64,000 bases of DNA from Alistipes sp. (GTDB lineage: Bacteria > Bacteroidota > Bacteroidia > Bacteroidales > Rikenellaceae): positions 182,291 through 246,290 of the forward strand of contig JAFXFM010000004.1 in the NCBI GenBank assembly GCA_017520545.1. Direction: 5' to 3'. The position numbers were made by a program, and so were the translations under genes. Of the stretch, positions 54,705-63,984 are shown in pieces (the first letter of the stretch is position 1; every line of letters begins with the position of its first letter). Below the pieces are notes generated by a model, which was not told the origin of the DNA, made no database searches, and saw only the letters and a list, made by a program, of their open reading frames with translations.

Positions 54705-56372
54705 TTATTCCAGTCTGATAATCGAATATACCGGATAGTGATCCGAACAATAGGTCGTATTGTTGTACTGCTCGTTTATGGTGTGATACTCCACAACCTT
54801 CAAATAGTTACTACAATAGATGTGGTCAATAATGCTATGCTTGCTATCCGTGTAGCCGTTATACGTGGTATTATAGTCGGTCAATGCCACAGGTGCAACC
54901 TCACGAGTATTATACAGATACGACTCTACTACATCCATTGCCTCGTGGTCGGAGGTCATATTAAAGTCGGCAGTGAGAAACAATAAGTGATCCTTTCTAT
55001 ACTTCTGAAAGAAGCGTGACACGACCTTCATACCCTCAATTTTCGCCGCCTCTACTTGATGGTCGATATGGGTATTTATGTAGCAGAATTTCTTGCCCGT
55101 AGCCTTATGCTTAAAGATACCCCACGTCGCACATCTGCAATAGTTTGCGCCAAAGCCCTTCGAAGGTTCATCGGGGGTTTCAGAGAGCCAGAAAGTTCCG
55201 CCGTCCAACTTCTCGACCACTCTCTTATTATACAATATGCCCATTGTTTCACCATTGCCGCTCTCCTTGCCGTCATCGCGATTTACACCAAAACCCGAGT
55301 ACTCTTCGGCGAGTTGCTCTTTCAGATAGGTCCAATGGTATGCATACTTCGCCTCCTGAACGCCAATTAGAGTCGGCATATGGTCTTTGAGAAGTGCCAC
55401 ACAGGCCTCCTTGCGACTATCCCAAGTAATTCCCGGATGATTCGACTCGGTGAGCGCCGTGCGCACATTGAAACTGATAATTTTCACCTCGTCTGCACTC
55501 GCATACTTCTTGAATGTCGGCACCGACACATCGCGCAACTCCAACTCGCACGGCAACCCCTTGTCGTAGAAAATAGTCTTAAACTCCTGCACCACGCCCC
55601 TTGGCAGTGCCTCGCTCGGACTCCAAGTAGCGGTCATTTTCTCGCCTGAAGCCTCTACAAACTCAATCGTACAATCGCCAATCTCACCCGCAGGAACAAC
55701 CATATACAGGTCGCTTATTTCGGCAGCCAACAAAGTGTAATTTGTCGGGAAAGTACAGGTTGTCTTACTCTTACAACTATTTGTTGCAGAGATTGTTGCA
55801 TTTCGGCAATCAACCGCGAACACACCCGACAGCATCGCGCCCGAAGTAGAGGTTACAACAACCTCTTTCAGATTGACGCTCCTACCCTTCGCCTTGACAG
55901 GAAAATGCAAAATTGCCGATAGGTGTTGAAGGGTAATTTTTTTGCCATTCTCGGCATAACCGCACATTGGCGCACTATTTGGCGATATAGTTCCATCGAC
56001 GAACTCCTGCGTCGCAGGGAACTCCACATAGGTCTTTTCTGCCGAGGTAAACGAGCAGAATGGATATGTCACGCTATATGGGGCAGCAATGTCGCTCTCG
56101 GGAAATTCAAACTCGGCAGTCGGCTTGTTATGCTCGTCTGCTGAAACCTCGTCGGACAACTCGCCATTTACGACAACTTGGTCGCCTATGCTCCAATGGG
56201 TTGGGTAGATATGGTTGTCGTCGCCTGCACCTAACAAGGTACGAGTGGTTTGCGGGAGCGAGATGGTCAGCGTACGATCGTCCTGAACATCAACGCTTTC
56301 ACCGCCATTATCGGGCTGACAACCCACAACGATGATGGATATAGCCGCCAATATAGGCAGAACTCTATTCAT
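54705..56372 (-). CDS. Lipoprotein with fimbrillin-like N-terminus and endonuclease/exonuclease/phosphatase domain
   Basis: 555 residues from ATG 56372; 10 upstream codons are discarded because the lipoprotein signal MNRVLPILAAISIIVVGC (Cys18) starts there. Residues about 35-275 are the fimbrillin-like module (TRTLLGAGDDNHIYPTHWSIGDQVVVNG, ending RGVVQEFKTI), third occurrence in this window. Residues about 295-555 are an EEP-fold metallohydrolase: SFNVRT, QEAKYAYHW, NTHIDH, TADFNM and the C-terminal SDHYPV. Probably an exposed phosphodiesterase or nuclease; substrate unknown. Confidence 0.87.
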   Translation of the reverse strand: MNRVLPILAAISIIVVGCQPDNGGESVDVQDDRTLTISLPQTTRTLLGAGDDNHIYPTHWSIGDQVVVNGELSDEVSADEHNKPTAEFEFPESDIAAPYSVTYPFCSFTSAEKTYVEFPATQEFVDGTISPNSAPMCGYAENGKKITLQHLSAILHFPVKAKGRSVNLKEVVVTSTSGAMLSGVFAVDCRNATISATNSCKSKTTCTFPTNYTLLAAEISDLYMVVPAGEIGDCTIEFVEASGEKMTATWSPSEALPRGVVQEFKTIFYDKGLPCELELRDVSVPTFKKYASADEVKIISFNVRTALTESNHPGITWDSRKEACVALLKDHMPTLIGVQEAKYAYHWTYLKEQLAEEYSGFGVNRDDGKESGNGETMGILYNKRVVEKLDGGTFWLSETPDEPSKGFGANYCRCATWGIFKHKATGKKFCYINTHIDHQVEAAKIEGMKVVSRFFQKYRKDHLLFLTADFNMTSDHEAMDVVESYLYNTREVAPVALTDYNTTYNGYTDSKHSIIDHIYCSNYLKVVEYHTINEQYNNTTYCSDHYPVYSIIRLE

Positions 56373-56399
56373 TTTTAGAAATTTGTTGGTTTTAGTAGA

Positions 56400-56431
56400 C
56401 AAATGTAGTGTTTTTTCTCGTAACGACGCAA
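56400..56431 (-). promoter_or_regulatory. Promoter of the EEP lipoprotein gene
   Basis: TACATTTG -7 (56407-56400) with TTG 21 bases further up (56431-56429), 27 bases from the start codon. Confidence 0.6.
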
Positions 56432-56499
56432 TAAATCACAATAAATCAACTTTTTCGGAAATTTTTTAATTTTTAATTTTTAATTCTAAATTTTTATCG

Positions 56500-56507
56500 T
56501 ACCTTTG
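56500..56507 (+). promoter_or_regulatory. -7 element of the rpsF operon
   Basis: A perfect TACCTTTG, 41 bases before ATG 56549. Upstream is a run of AATTTTTAATTTTTAATT repeats and no TTTG. Confidence 0.6.
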
Positions 56508-56548
56508 CACCCGCTAAATAGCACAAAACATTTAATAATTAAACAATT

Positions 56549-56896
56549 ATGAACAATTACGAAACCGTTTTCATTGTCACTCCGGTGCTTTCTGAGGCTC
56601 AGGTAGCAGAGGTTGCTGACAAATTCCAGGGAATCATTACCGAGAACGGCGGTCAGATTGTGAATGTAGAGAATTGGGGCTTGAAGAAGCTTGCATACTC
56701 GATTCAGAAGAAGACAACCGGTTTCTATTTCTTGGTAGAGTTCACCGGTGAGGGCTCGTTGATCAACACCCTCGAAACACAGTATCGCCGTGATGAGCGA
56801 GTTATCCGTTTCTTAACTTTCAAGCAGGACAAGTACGCAGTAGAGTACTCTGAGAAGCGTCGTGCCAAGCTTGCTAACAAAAACAAGGAGGAGTAA
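56549..56896 (+). CDS. rpsF: 30S ribosomal protein S6
   Basis: 115 residues. [22 protein letters not shown] is the bS6 start, with [23 protein letters not shown] and [12 protein letters not shown] further on. First of rpsF-rpsR-rplI. It binds S18 in the 30S platform. Spacing to rpsR is 3 bases. Confidence 0.97.
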   Translation: MNNYETVFIVTPVLSEAQVAEVADKFQGIITENGGQIVNVENWGLKKLAYSIQKKTTGFYFLVEFTGEGSLINTLETQYRRDERVIRFLTFKQDKYAVEYSEKRRAKLANKNKEE

Positions 56897-56899
56897 ACT

Positions 56900-57175
56900 A
56901 TGGCAGAGATGAATCAGGGTGGCGAGTTGCGCTACCTCAACCCAGTTACGGTTGATGTTAAGAAGAAGAAGTATTGCCGTTTCAAGAAGCTCGGCATTAA
57001 GTATGTAGATTACAAGGATGGCGAATTTTTGAAGAAGTTCCTCAACGAGCAGGGAAAAATCCTTCCACGTCGCTTGACCGGTACTTCGCAGAAGTTCCAG
57101 AAGAAGGTAGCACAGGCTGTTAAGCGTGCGCGTCACCTTGCAATTTTGCCATTCGTAACCGATTGTATGAAATAA
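56900..57175 (+). CDS. rpsR: 30S ribosomal protein S18
   Basis: 91 residues. Core [23 protein letters not shown] then [31 protein letters not shown], the bS18 signature. A short N-terminal extension ([17 protein letters not shown]) is typical for Bacteroidetes. rplI starts 14 bases after its stop. Confidence 0.97.
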   Translation: MAEMNQGGELRYLNPVTVDVKKKKYCRFKKLGIKYVDYKDGEFLKKFLNEQGKILPRRLTGTSQKFQKKVAQAVKRARHLAILPFVTDCMK

Positions 57176-57189
57176 AGGAGGGCGAGACT

Positions 57190-57630
57190 ATGGAGATTAT
57201 TTTGATTAAGGATGTAGAGAACCTCGGCTACGCAAACGACATCGTTGATGTAAAGCCTGGTTATGCGAACAACTACCTCATTCCACAGGGTTTCGCAAAG
57301 AGTGCTACAGCTTCGGCAAAGAAGATTTTGGCAGAGAACCTCAAGCAGCGTGCTCACAAGGACGCTAAAATTTTGGCTGACGCTCAGGCTCTTGCCGAGA
57401 AGATCGCCAACCTCCCACTCACCTTTGCTGTAAAGGCAGAGGAGGGTCGCATCTTCGGTACTATCACTTCGGCCGACATCGCTGCTGCACTTGCAGAGAA
57501 GGGCGTTGAGGTTGAGAAGAAGAACGTAACCGTTGAGGCTATCAACACCGTAGGTGAGTACAAGGCTGCTGTTAAGCTCCACCGCGAGGTTAAGGCAGAG
57601 ATCACTCTCTCGGTTGTTGCTGCTGAGTAA
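57190..57630 (+). CDS. rplI: 50S ribosomal protein L9
   Basis: 146 residues from ATG 57190 (MEIILIKDVENLGYANDIVDV); nine upstream in-frame codons belong to the spacer. The conserved GYANNYLIPQGFAKSAT and the C-terminal domain with FGTITSADIAAAL are clear. It stabilises the L1 region of the 50S subunit. Followed by the operon's terminator. Confidence 0.97.
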   Translation: MEIILIKDVENLGYANDIVDVKPGYANNYLIPQGFAKSATASAKKILAENLKQRAHKDAKILADAQALAEKIANLPLTFAVKAEEGRIFGTITSADIAAALAEKGVEVEKKNVTVEAINTVGEYKAAVKLHREVKAEITLSVVAAE

Positions 57631-57651
57631 TCGGACAGACAACCCAATAAG

Positions 57652-57688
57652 AAACGGACTCGAAAATTTCGGGGTCCGTTTTTTTTGT
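57652..57688 (+). terminator. Terminator of the rpsF operon
   Basis: AACGGAC (57653-57659) pairs with GTCCGTT (57674-57680), plus an inner CGAAA/TTTCG stem, then TTTTTTT. Confidence 0.92.
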
Positions 57689-57717
57689 AATGTTCAACAA
57701 GTATAAATTTCACAATT

Positions 57718-57751
57718 TCACCCCTGTCAGAAGCTTATCTGACAGGGGTGA
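57718..57751 (-). terminator. Strong hairpin between rplI and the M20 peptidase
   Basis: A perfect 13-bp stem TCACCCCTGTCAG / CTGACAGGGGTGA (57718-57730, 57739-57751) with an 8-base AAGCTTAT loop. On the leftward strand it is followed by AATTGTGAAATTT. It probably ends the leftward peptidase transcript; no good U-run, so moderate. Confidence 0.6.
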
Positions 57752-57803
57752 TTTCTATTCGAGGAGTTAATATACCGCCTCTTTAATTTTGAGAGTAACC
57801 GTT

Positions 57804-59153
57804 CTACTTATTCTGCAAGACAACTTGATTTACAACCTCCATCATCAATCGATAAGCATCGTACATATCTTCGAGCACCGAATACTCATTTGTCGAATGA
57901 GTTACATATTGTCCCGTAAAGACATTCATACCACCCTTCAAACCTCTTGTGCAGAACATCGAAGCGGTAGAACCTCCTCGACCATCAACAAAATTCAACT
58001 TTACACCACACTTAGCAGCAGCAACCGCGATTATATCCTTTGATTTGGGGTGCATCGTATACTCAACATTCTCATACTGAACATCATCGTATATCACTTC
58101 GGTCTTCACATTCGGGAAATCGCGTTTGATTTGTGCAACAGCGGCATTCATAATACTCTTGAACTTCTCGCCATCGGCCTTATCGAAGTAGCGAATACGG
58201 GTTGATACTTCGTATACAACACTATCATCCGCTGTATTGTTTTGCGCATTTCTCTTTGCCTCTACCTTTTCCATCTGGAAAGGATGGATATAACCTTGTC
58301 TGCCTTCGCTATTCTCCGGACGATACTCCACAGGCACAGAAGCGACAAATGTTGCAGCCGCAGCCATAGCATCACCAAACTTCATCTTCTTGGCTTCACC
58401 GGGATGTGCCAAAGTGCCCGTAAATCGAACATTGTAGCCGTATGCCGTAAAATTCGACACAGTAACATCCTGACCGCCCTCGCCATCCATATCAAAGAGT
58501 ATATCAGGGTTAAAATGCTTTATGTCAATTTTTTCAGCCGAGCGACCGACATCTTCATTCGGACAGAAAACAAATTGAACTTTGCCGTGCTCGACCTTAT
58601 CTCCACCCTTAATCAAGGACTCCAATACCGACATTGTAATAGCGCATCCATTTTTGTCATCACCGCCAAGCAGCGTTGAGCCATCGGTATGAATAAGCGT
58701 CTTGCCGATATGATTTTTAAGGTCTTGACCAATAATAGCATCCGGGCTTATAACTCGCCCTTTACTCTGCACAACGACACCACCCTGATACTTTGTAACA
58801 ATAGGCTTTACTTTTCCGCCCACAGCCTCGGGGCTTACATCATAGTGGCAGCTGATTCCGAGTGTCGGCAAGTCAAACTTCACGTTCGAAGGCAACTCCA
58901 CATAGACATAACTATCTGGGCAAACATATACCTTTGCTCCAAGCGACGCTGCCTCGGCTGCGAGAAATTGCGCCATCTTCTCTTGTCCCTTGGTTATTGG
59001 AAGATTGTAATCCGATTGGCTATCAATCTTCACATAGCTCAACAATCGGTCGAGCATCTTATCCTGCGACACCACATACTTTTGCGCTGATGCAGACATA
59101 GACAGGGCCAGCATAGATACCGCCACAGCAAAACTTTTCAGAATACTTTTCAT
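57804..59153 (-). CDS. Exported M20 family peptidase, peptidase T-like
   Basis: 449 residues, of which the first 23 are a signal peptide (MKSILKSFAVAVSMLALSMSASA, then Q). The zinc and catalytic residues match peptidase T: HYDVSPE (His-x-Asp), LGGDDKNG (bridging Asp), FCPNEDVG (Glu pair), DMDGEGG and the ligand His in YVTHSTNEY. Typical PepT is a cytosolic tripeptidase of about 410 residues, so this is an exported relative. It lies 62 bases after the queA stop on the same strand. Confidence 0.9.
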   Translation of the reverse strand: MKSILKSFAVAVSMLALSMSASAQKYVVSQDKMLDRLLSYVKIDSQSDYNLPITKGQEKMAQFLAAEAASLGAKVYVCPDSYVYVELPSNVKFDLPTLGISCHYDVSPEAVGGKVKPIVTKYQGGVVVQSKGRVISPDAIIGQDLKNHIGKTLIHTDGSTLLGGDDKNGCAITMSVLESLIKGGDKVEHGKVQFVFCPNEDVGRSAEKIDIKHFNPDILFDMDGEGGQDVTVSNFTAYGYNVRFTGTLAHPGEAKKMKFGDAMAAAATFVASVPVEYRPENSEGRQGYIHPFQMEKVEAKRNAQNNTADDSVVYEVSTRIRYFDKADGEKFKSIMNAAVAQIKRDFPNVKTEVIYDDVQYENVEYTMHPKSKDIIAVAAAKCGVKLNFVDGRGGSTASMFCTRGLKGGMNVFTGQYVTHSTNEYSVLEDMYDAYRLMMEVVNQVVLQNK

Positions 59154-59215
59154 AGCGATTAGTTTTTGGGGTTAGACAATTTACTTCTATTCTAAGAGGG
59201 TCTATTGTTTGAATT

Positions 59216-60424
59216 TTATCGTATCAGCAGCGACGAATCGCCATACGACAAAAATCGGAAATCGTGCGAGAGTGCATAATCGTAAATCTTGTGCCAATCA
59301 TTACCTACATAGGCCGACACCAGCAACAGCAAGGTCGATTTTGGCTGATGGAAGTTGGTTACGATATTGCGGACAATGCGGTAGTTGTAACCCAACGGAG
59401 TAATCATAATCTCGGTAGCAGCACGAAGCCGTTCAATGCCCGACTGCTCCATATATAATATAAGTATATCGAGGACCTCCTCGCCTGAGAAGTCGACAGG
59501 TATATCGTAGAGTTCCCATTGCCCCACTACCCCATCATCGTAGGCTCTGCCACTCTTAATACGCCACGCCAATGCCGTCAATGACTCCAAAGTACGCACC
59601 GAAGTTGTACCTACGGCGACAATTTTGCCGTAGTTCTCTCGCAACTTACGCAGTGTTGTAAGCGTAATATCGAAATGCTCGGTGTGCATTGCGTGTTTTG
59701 TGGCATCCTCGTCCTTTACGGGGAGGAAAGTACCTGCACCCACGTGCAGTGTTACCTCGGCGAAGTCGAAACCCTTCGCCTTCATTCGCTCGATTAGCGG
59801 CTCGGTAAAGTGTAAGCCTGCGGTAGGTGCAGCCACTGAGCCTTCAAAACGCGAATAGACCGTCTGGTAGCGAGTATTATCAATCTCCTCGCTCTCGCGG
59901 TTGAGATATGGCGGAATAGGGATACGACCGAGATACTCCAACAACTCGCCGAAGGTCATCGGTGCCTGCCACTCGAAGCGCACAATATGTTCGCGAGTAC
60001 CTCGCTCGGCAATGTAGGCTTGGAGGGTGTACTCCGCGCCCTCATACACGAAAGGTATCTCAACAGCCCCCTCTTTCCACTTTTTGAGGTTGCCCACAAT
60101 GCACGACCACTCGCACTCGCCCTTCACCGAGAAAGCGTGTTCGTAGTCGGCAGGAGTGTGAGGTTCGAGGCAGAAGACCTCGACACGCGCACCCGAAGGT
60201 TTATGCATAACGAGTCGCGCTCGCACTACCTTCGTATTGTTAAATACGAGCAGAGAGCCTTCGGGCAACTCCTCACCAATATCCGAGAAGTGTCGCTCCG
60301 CAATCTCACCACCACGATACACGAGCAACTTCGACGAATCACGCTCCGAGAGTGGAAATTTCGCAATTCGCTCGTCGGGCAATGGATAGTCGTAGTCGTT
60401 GATGTTGATGTATCTCTCTTTCAT
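59216..60424 (-). CDS. queA: S-adenosylmethionine:tRNA ribosyltransferase-isomerase
   Basis: 402 residues. It builds epoxyqueuosine on tRNA wobble G. Family motifs: DYDYPLPDERIAKFPLSERDSSKLL, LLVFNNTKVVRARL, VAAPTAGLHFTEPLIERM, VTLHVGAGTFLPV and NYRIVRNIVTNFHQPKSTLLLLV. It is about 50 residues longer than the usual 340-360 residue QueA, mainly in the middle (about 90-150 and 260-300), like a long branch I associate with Bacteroidetes. No other queuosine gene is nearby. Confidence 0.93.
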   Translation of the reverse strand: MKERYININDYDYPLPDERIAKFPLSERDSSKLLVYRGGEIAERHFSDIGEELPEGSLLVFNNTKVVRARLVMHKPSGARVEVFCLEPHTPADYEHAFSVKGECEWSCIVGNLKKWKEGAVEIPFVYEGAEYTLQAYIAERGTREHIVRFEWQAPMTFGELLEYLGRIPIPPYLNRESEEIDNTRYQTVYSRFEGSVAAPTAGLHFTEPLIERMKAKGFDFAEVTLHVGAGTFLPVKDEDATKHAMHTEHFDITLTTLRKLRENYGKIVAVGTTSVRTLESLTALAWRIKSGRAYDDGVVGQWELYDIPVDFSGEEVLDILILYMEQSGIERLRAATEIMITPLGYNYRIVRNIVTNFHQPKSTLLLLVSAYVGNDWHKIYDYALSHDFRFLSYGDSSLLIR

Positions 60425-60429
60425 ATTAT

Positions 60430-60490
60430 AACGGCTAGTAAGGGCGAGTAAAGGCTAATAAGGGCTAGTAAGGTAAAACCCTAATAGCCC
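60430..60490. repeat. GGCTAGTAAGG short degenerate repeats
   Basis: Units GGCTAGTAAGG, GCGAGTAAA, GGCTAATAAGG and GCTAGTAAGG follow one another between queA and tpiA; related to the GGCTAATGG arrays at 26124 and 40611. The rest of 60425-60576 shows nothing. Confidence 0.7.
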
Positions 60491-60576
60491 AAATTAGCAA
60501 TTTGTTGATTCAATCGTAAAAATTGCTTTATAACGAAACAATTTTGAAAAAGTGCTTTTGAGGTAGATTTCTCTAA

Positions 60577-61332
60577 TTAAAAGCCCTTGCCAATTGCGAG
60601 GAAGTCGCCTGCAACCAAAGCTGCTCCACCAATAAGACCGCCATCAACATCAGCCTTTGCAAAAATCTCGGCAGCATTCGATGGCTTGCACGAACCACCG
60701 TAGAGAATTGGGCACTCCTCAGCAGCAGCACCGAACTTCGAGCGCAACACCTCACGGATATATGCGTGAATCTCCTGTGCCTGATCAGCAGTAGCGGTCT
60801 TACCTGTACCGATAGCCCAAACCGGCTCGTATGCGATAACGAGGTTAGCGAACTGCTCCTCGGTGAGGTTGAATACTACCTCCTCGATCTGTGCCTTGCA
60901 AACTGCAAAGTGGTTACCAGCCTCACGCTCCTCCAAGTTCTCACCTACACAGTAGATAGGAGTCAAGCCATTAGCATAAGCCTGAGCCATCTTCTTGTTC
61001 AAAGTCTCCGAAGTCTCGCCGTAGTACTGACGACGCTCCGAGTGGCCGAGGATAACATACTTGCAACCGAGAGCTGCAATCATCTGCGCTGCAATCTCGC
61101 CTGTGTAAGCACCCTTTGCCTCGGTAGCGCAATCCTGCGCACCAACTGCGATATCCGAGCCCTTAACAGCCTCAACAACCTGCGAAAGGTGGGTAAATGG
61201 AGGGCAAACTATAAAGTTTACACACTCGCAAACCTCGCCACGACCGGCAACAACATTTTTTGCCAACTCAACACCCTCTGCAGGAAGGGTATTCATCTTC
61301 CAGTTACCTGCAACAATCTTTTTTCTTGCCAT
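60577..61332 (-). CDS. tpiA: Triosephosphate isomerase
   Basis: 251 residues. Glycolytic interconversion of DHAP and GAP. Start MARKKIVAGNWKMNTLPAEGV (the Asn-Trp-Lys substrate site), catalytic His in GHSERRQYYGE, catalytic Glu in VIAYEPVWAIGTGKTA and the phosphate loop GGSCKPSNA. Downstream of lysS on the same strand, 291 bases apart. Confidence 0.98.
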   Translation of the reverse strand: MARKKIVAGNWKMNTLPAEGVELAKNVVAGRGEVCECVNFIVCPPFTHLSQVVEAVKGSDIAVGAQDCATEAKGAYTGEIAAQMIAALGCKYVILGHSERRQYYGETSETLNKKMAQAYANGLTPIYCVGENLEEREAGNHFAVCKAQIEEVVFNLTEEQFANLVIAYEPVWAIGTGKTATADQAQEIHAYIREVLRSKFGAAAEECPILYGGSCKPSNAAEIFAKADVDGGLIGGAALVAGDFLAIGKGF

Positions 61333-61345
61333 AATTTTCTGTATT

Positions 61346-61438
61346 TAATTTAAGTTTAATAATGCTTTCAAATTTCGCTTATCAGACAACTCCAAATCTT
61401 ACATCTTTAACAATGCTTGCATTATTAAACTTAAATTA
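61346..61438. repeat. 20-bp perfect inverted repeat upstream of tpiA
   Basis: TAATTTAAGTTTAATAATGC (61346-61365) and its exact complement (61419-61438) enclose 53 bases. A degenerate direct copy TTTAATTTAAGTTAAACT is at 61589-61606 just before the lysS stop region, and a GCATCGGAACGATGC palindrome (61440-61454) and a CCCCTTTT/AAAAGGGG hairpin (61512-61532) follow. No TAnnTTTG box is found for tpiA in this gap, so it may be transcribed from upstream. Nothing coding is visible in 61333-61623. Confidence 0.75.
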
Positions 61439-61623
61439 TGCATCGGAACGATGCAATAAGTAAGTCGCAAGCAAAAAACTGTCAGATGAACATTTTTACA
61501 TTTCCCCTAAATCCCCTTTTGGAAAAAGGGGACTTGTCGCTGCACTCCATTAAATAGCCATTCGACAAGGTGGTAGGAGTTTCTGATATTTAATTTAAGT
61601 TAAACTTTTTGTTTTCGTTTTAA

Positions 61624-63354
61624 TTACTCTTCCTTCTGCGACTCAATCCACGCCTTAATCTCGGCAGTAGGCAAGCCCAACTTATTCTTCTTGTTGAAGC
61701 CGCAGAGGTCGTTAAAGAGCTTCATACCGCCACTCTTTGCGGTGTTGGCGAAGGCTTCGAGGGTGATGTAACCCATCTTCTGAATAGCCTCAACCCACTC
61801 GGCAGGAATGCCCGCCTCGGTATATACCTCCTCGCCATCGGCTACAACCTTCTTCTCCGGACGCATTGTAGGGAAGAAGAGAACGTCCTGAATAGAGGTC
61901 TGACCCGTCATAAACATTGTAAGACGGTCAATACCCATACCCATACCCGAGCAGTTCGGCATACCATACTCCAACGCACGCACAAAGTCCATATCAATAA
62001 ACATCGCCTCGTCGTCGCCACGCTCCGACAATCGCATCTGCTCCTGGAAACGCTCCAACTGATCGATTGGGTCGTTCAACTCCGAGTAGGCGTTACACAA
62101 CTCCTTACCCGCAACGAACAACTCGAAACGCTCGGTCAAATCTTGGTTATCGCGATGACGTTTGCAGAGTGGCGACATCTCGATTGGGTAGTCGCAGATG
62201 AATGTTGGCTGCACCAAATCCTCCTCGCAGTACTGTCCGAAGATGGCATCAATCAACTTACCCTTACCCATCGTGTCGTCAATCTCCACGTTCAAACGCT
62301 TGCAAGCCTCGCGCAATTGCGCCTCGCTCTGACCTGTAATGTCGTAGCCCGTCTTCTCGCGGATAGCATCGGTCATAGTCAAACGGCGGAATGGAGCTTT
62401 GAACGAAATCTGCTTGCCATCAATCTCCACCTCAGTGGTACCATTAACAGCCAAAGCGATACGCTCCAACATATTCTCGGTAAACTCCATCATCCAGCGG
62501 TAGTCCTTGTAGGCGATGTAGATCTCCATACAAGTAAACTCCGGATTGTGGGTTCTATCCATACCCTCGTTACGGAAGTTCTTGCCGAACTCATATACGC
62601 CGTCGAAACCGCCTACAATAAGGCGCTTCAAGTACAACTCGGTTGCTATTCGCATATAGAAGTCGATATCGAGCGCATTGTGGTGAGTGATAAACGGACG
62701 AGCCGAAGCACCTCCCGGAATCGGTTGCAAAATCGGAGTCTCAACCTCCAAACAACCGTGCTCGTTGAAGTACTCGCGCATAGTGGCAATAATCTTCGCA
62801 CGCTTTGCAAATACATCACGCACTTTCGGATTAACCACCAAATCGACATAACGCTGACGGTAGCGTACCTCAGGGTCGGTCAAAGCGTCGAACTGCTGGC
62901 CGTCCTTCTCCTTAACAATAGGGAGCGGACGAATAGACTTCGACAAAACGGTGAACTTACGGCAGTGTACCGACAGCTCGCCTGTGTTGGTGCGGAACGC
63001 AAAACCCTCAATGCCGACGAAGTCGCCAATATCGAGCAACTTCTTAAATACAGTATTGTAGAGTGTTGGGTCGCCCTCGGGGCAGACGTCATCACGACGA
63101 ATATATACCTGAATACGACCTGTGTGGTCCTGCAACTCGAAGAACGATGCACTACCCATAATACGACGGCTCATAATACGACCCGCGATGGTTACAGCCT
63201 CGAACTTTGCAGGCTCGGCATCGAACTCTGCCGCAATCTGCGCTGCGGTAGCCGACACGTCGAAACGCTCTGCCGGATATGGGTTGATACCGAGATCGCG
63301 CAACGCTTGAAGCGACTGACGACGCAACTGTTCTTGTTCACTCAAATGTTCCAT
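61624..63354 (-). CDS. lysS: Lysyl-tRNA synthetase (class II)
   Basis: 576 residues, longer than the ~505 of E. coli mainly through a C-terminal extension of about 75 residues (from [19 protein letters not shown]). OB-fold anticodon domain first (about 55-150; [14 protein letters not shown]), then class II motif 1 ([17 protein letters not shown]), motif 2 ([20 protein letters not shown]) and motif 3 ([16 protein letters not shown]). Charges tRNA-Lys. Its promoter lies inside the end of the upstream PAP2 gene. Confidence 0.97.
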   Translation of the reverse strand: MEHLSEQEQLRRQSLQALRDLGINPYPAERFDVSATAAQIAAEFDAEPAKFEAVTIAGRIMSRRIMGSASFFELQDHTGRIQVYIRRDDVCPEGDPTLYNTVFKKLLDIGDFVGIEGFAFRTNTGELSVHCRKFTVLSKSIRPLPIVKEKDGQQFDALTDPEVRYRQRYVDLVVNPKVRDVFAKRAKIIATMREYFNEHGCLEVETPILQPIPGGASARPFITHHNALDIDFYMRIATELYLKRLIVGGFDGVYEFGKNFRNEGMDRTHNPEFTCMEIYIAYKDYRWMMEFTENMLERIALAVNGTTEVEIDGKQISFKAPFRRLTMTDAIREKTGYDITGQSEAQLREACKRLNVEIDDTMGKGKLIDAIFGQYCEEDLVQPTFICDYPIEMSPLCKRHRDNQDLTERFELFVAGKELCNAYSELNDPIDQLERFQEQMRLSERGDDEAMFIDMDFVRALEYGMPNCSGMGMGIDRLTMFMTGQTSIQDVLFFPTMRPEKKVVADGEEVYTEAGIPAEWVEAIQKMGYITLEAFANTAKSGGMKLFNDLCGFNKKNKLGLPTAEIKAWIESQKEE

Positions 63355-63369
63355 AATTGTATCTTGTTT

Positions 63370-63984
63370 TTATTCTACTCTTTTTTTTGCGCTGCAAAGG
63401 TAGTTTTTTTCGATAACTTTGTCAAATTTTTTCCATAGGAAAAACATCGAAAGACCGCAAACTGTACCGACTATCGCTCCGAGGAGGATATCCATAGGGA
63501 AATGACAAGCGAGATAGATGCGCGAATAGCATATCAAAACTACCGCTACTGCAATCACCCAGTTATACCACTTTTTGCGAATTGCAAGCGCCGAGAACCA
63601 CGCCAACGACACCACTGTCGCAGCGTGCGCCGATACGGTACCATAAAGACCGTGATCGTACGACGGAACGTGCGCCAACGCCCGCACCGCTGCATCGAAC
63701 ATCGGACGATGGCGTCCCGGGAATGAAGCCCAAAGATTTTTGAGTGGTCCCGAGTGTTTGAAAATTCCACATAGAATATCGGATAGACCTATCGCCAATG
63801 CCAAGCAGACAACAAAGCCAAGGGCACGTTGCCAACCAAATTTATACCACACAAAGGCGAGTATAAAGAAGTAGAGCGGCAACCACATCAGCGTTCCCGA
63901 TATGGTCTCCATAATAAAATCCATCGCCTTACCTCCATCGAAGTTCAGCCAAAGAAAAAGATCGTGATCAAACGTGTAGTTCAT
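63370..63984 (-). CDS. PAP2 family membrane phosphatase
   Basis: 204 residues, about six membrane segments. PAP2 catalytic motifs are recognisable: K-x(6)-RP variant PGRHRP near residue 91, SAH in GTVSAHAATV near 118 and the S-R-x5-H-x3-D motif SRIYLACHFPMDILLG near 154. The last matches the family exactly. Candidate lipid or undecaprenyl-pyrophosphate phosphatase. Complete; the ATG lies 16 bases from the window edge. Confidence 0.88.
   Translation of the reverse strand: MNYTFDHDLFLWLNFDGGKAMDFIMETISGTLMWLPLYFFILAFVWYKFGWQRALGFVVCLALAIGLSDILCGIFKHSGPLKNLWASFPGRHRPMFDAAVRALAHVPSYDHGLYGTVSAHAATVVSLAWFSALAIRKKWYNWVIAVAVVLICYSRIYLACHFPMDILLGAIVGTVCGLSMFFLWKKFDKVIEKNYLCSAKKRVE
63395..63426 (-). 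promoter_or_regulatory. Promoter of lysS, inside the PAP2 coding end
   Basis: TTTG (63426-63423), 20 bases, TACCTTTG (63402-63395): a full consensus, 41 bases before the lysS ATG, overlapping the last 19 codons of the PAP2 gene. Confidence 0.75.
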
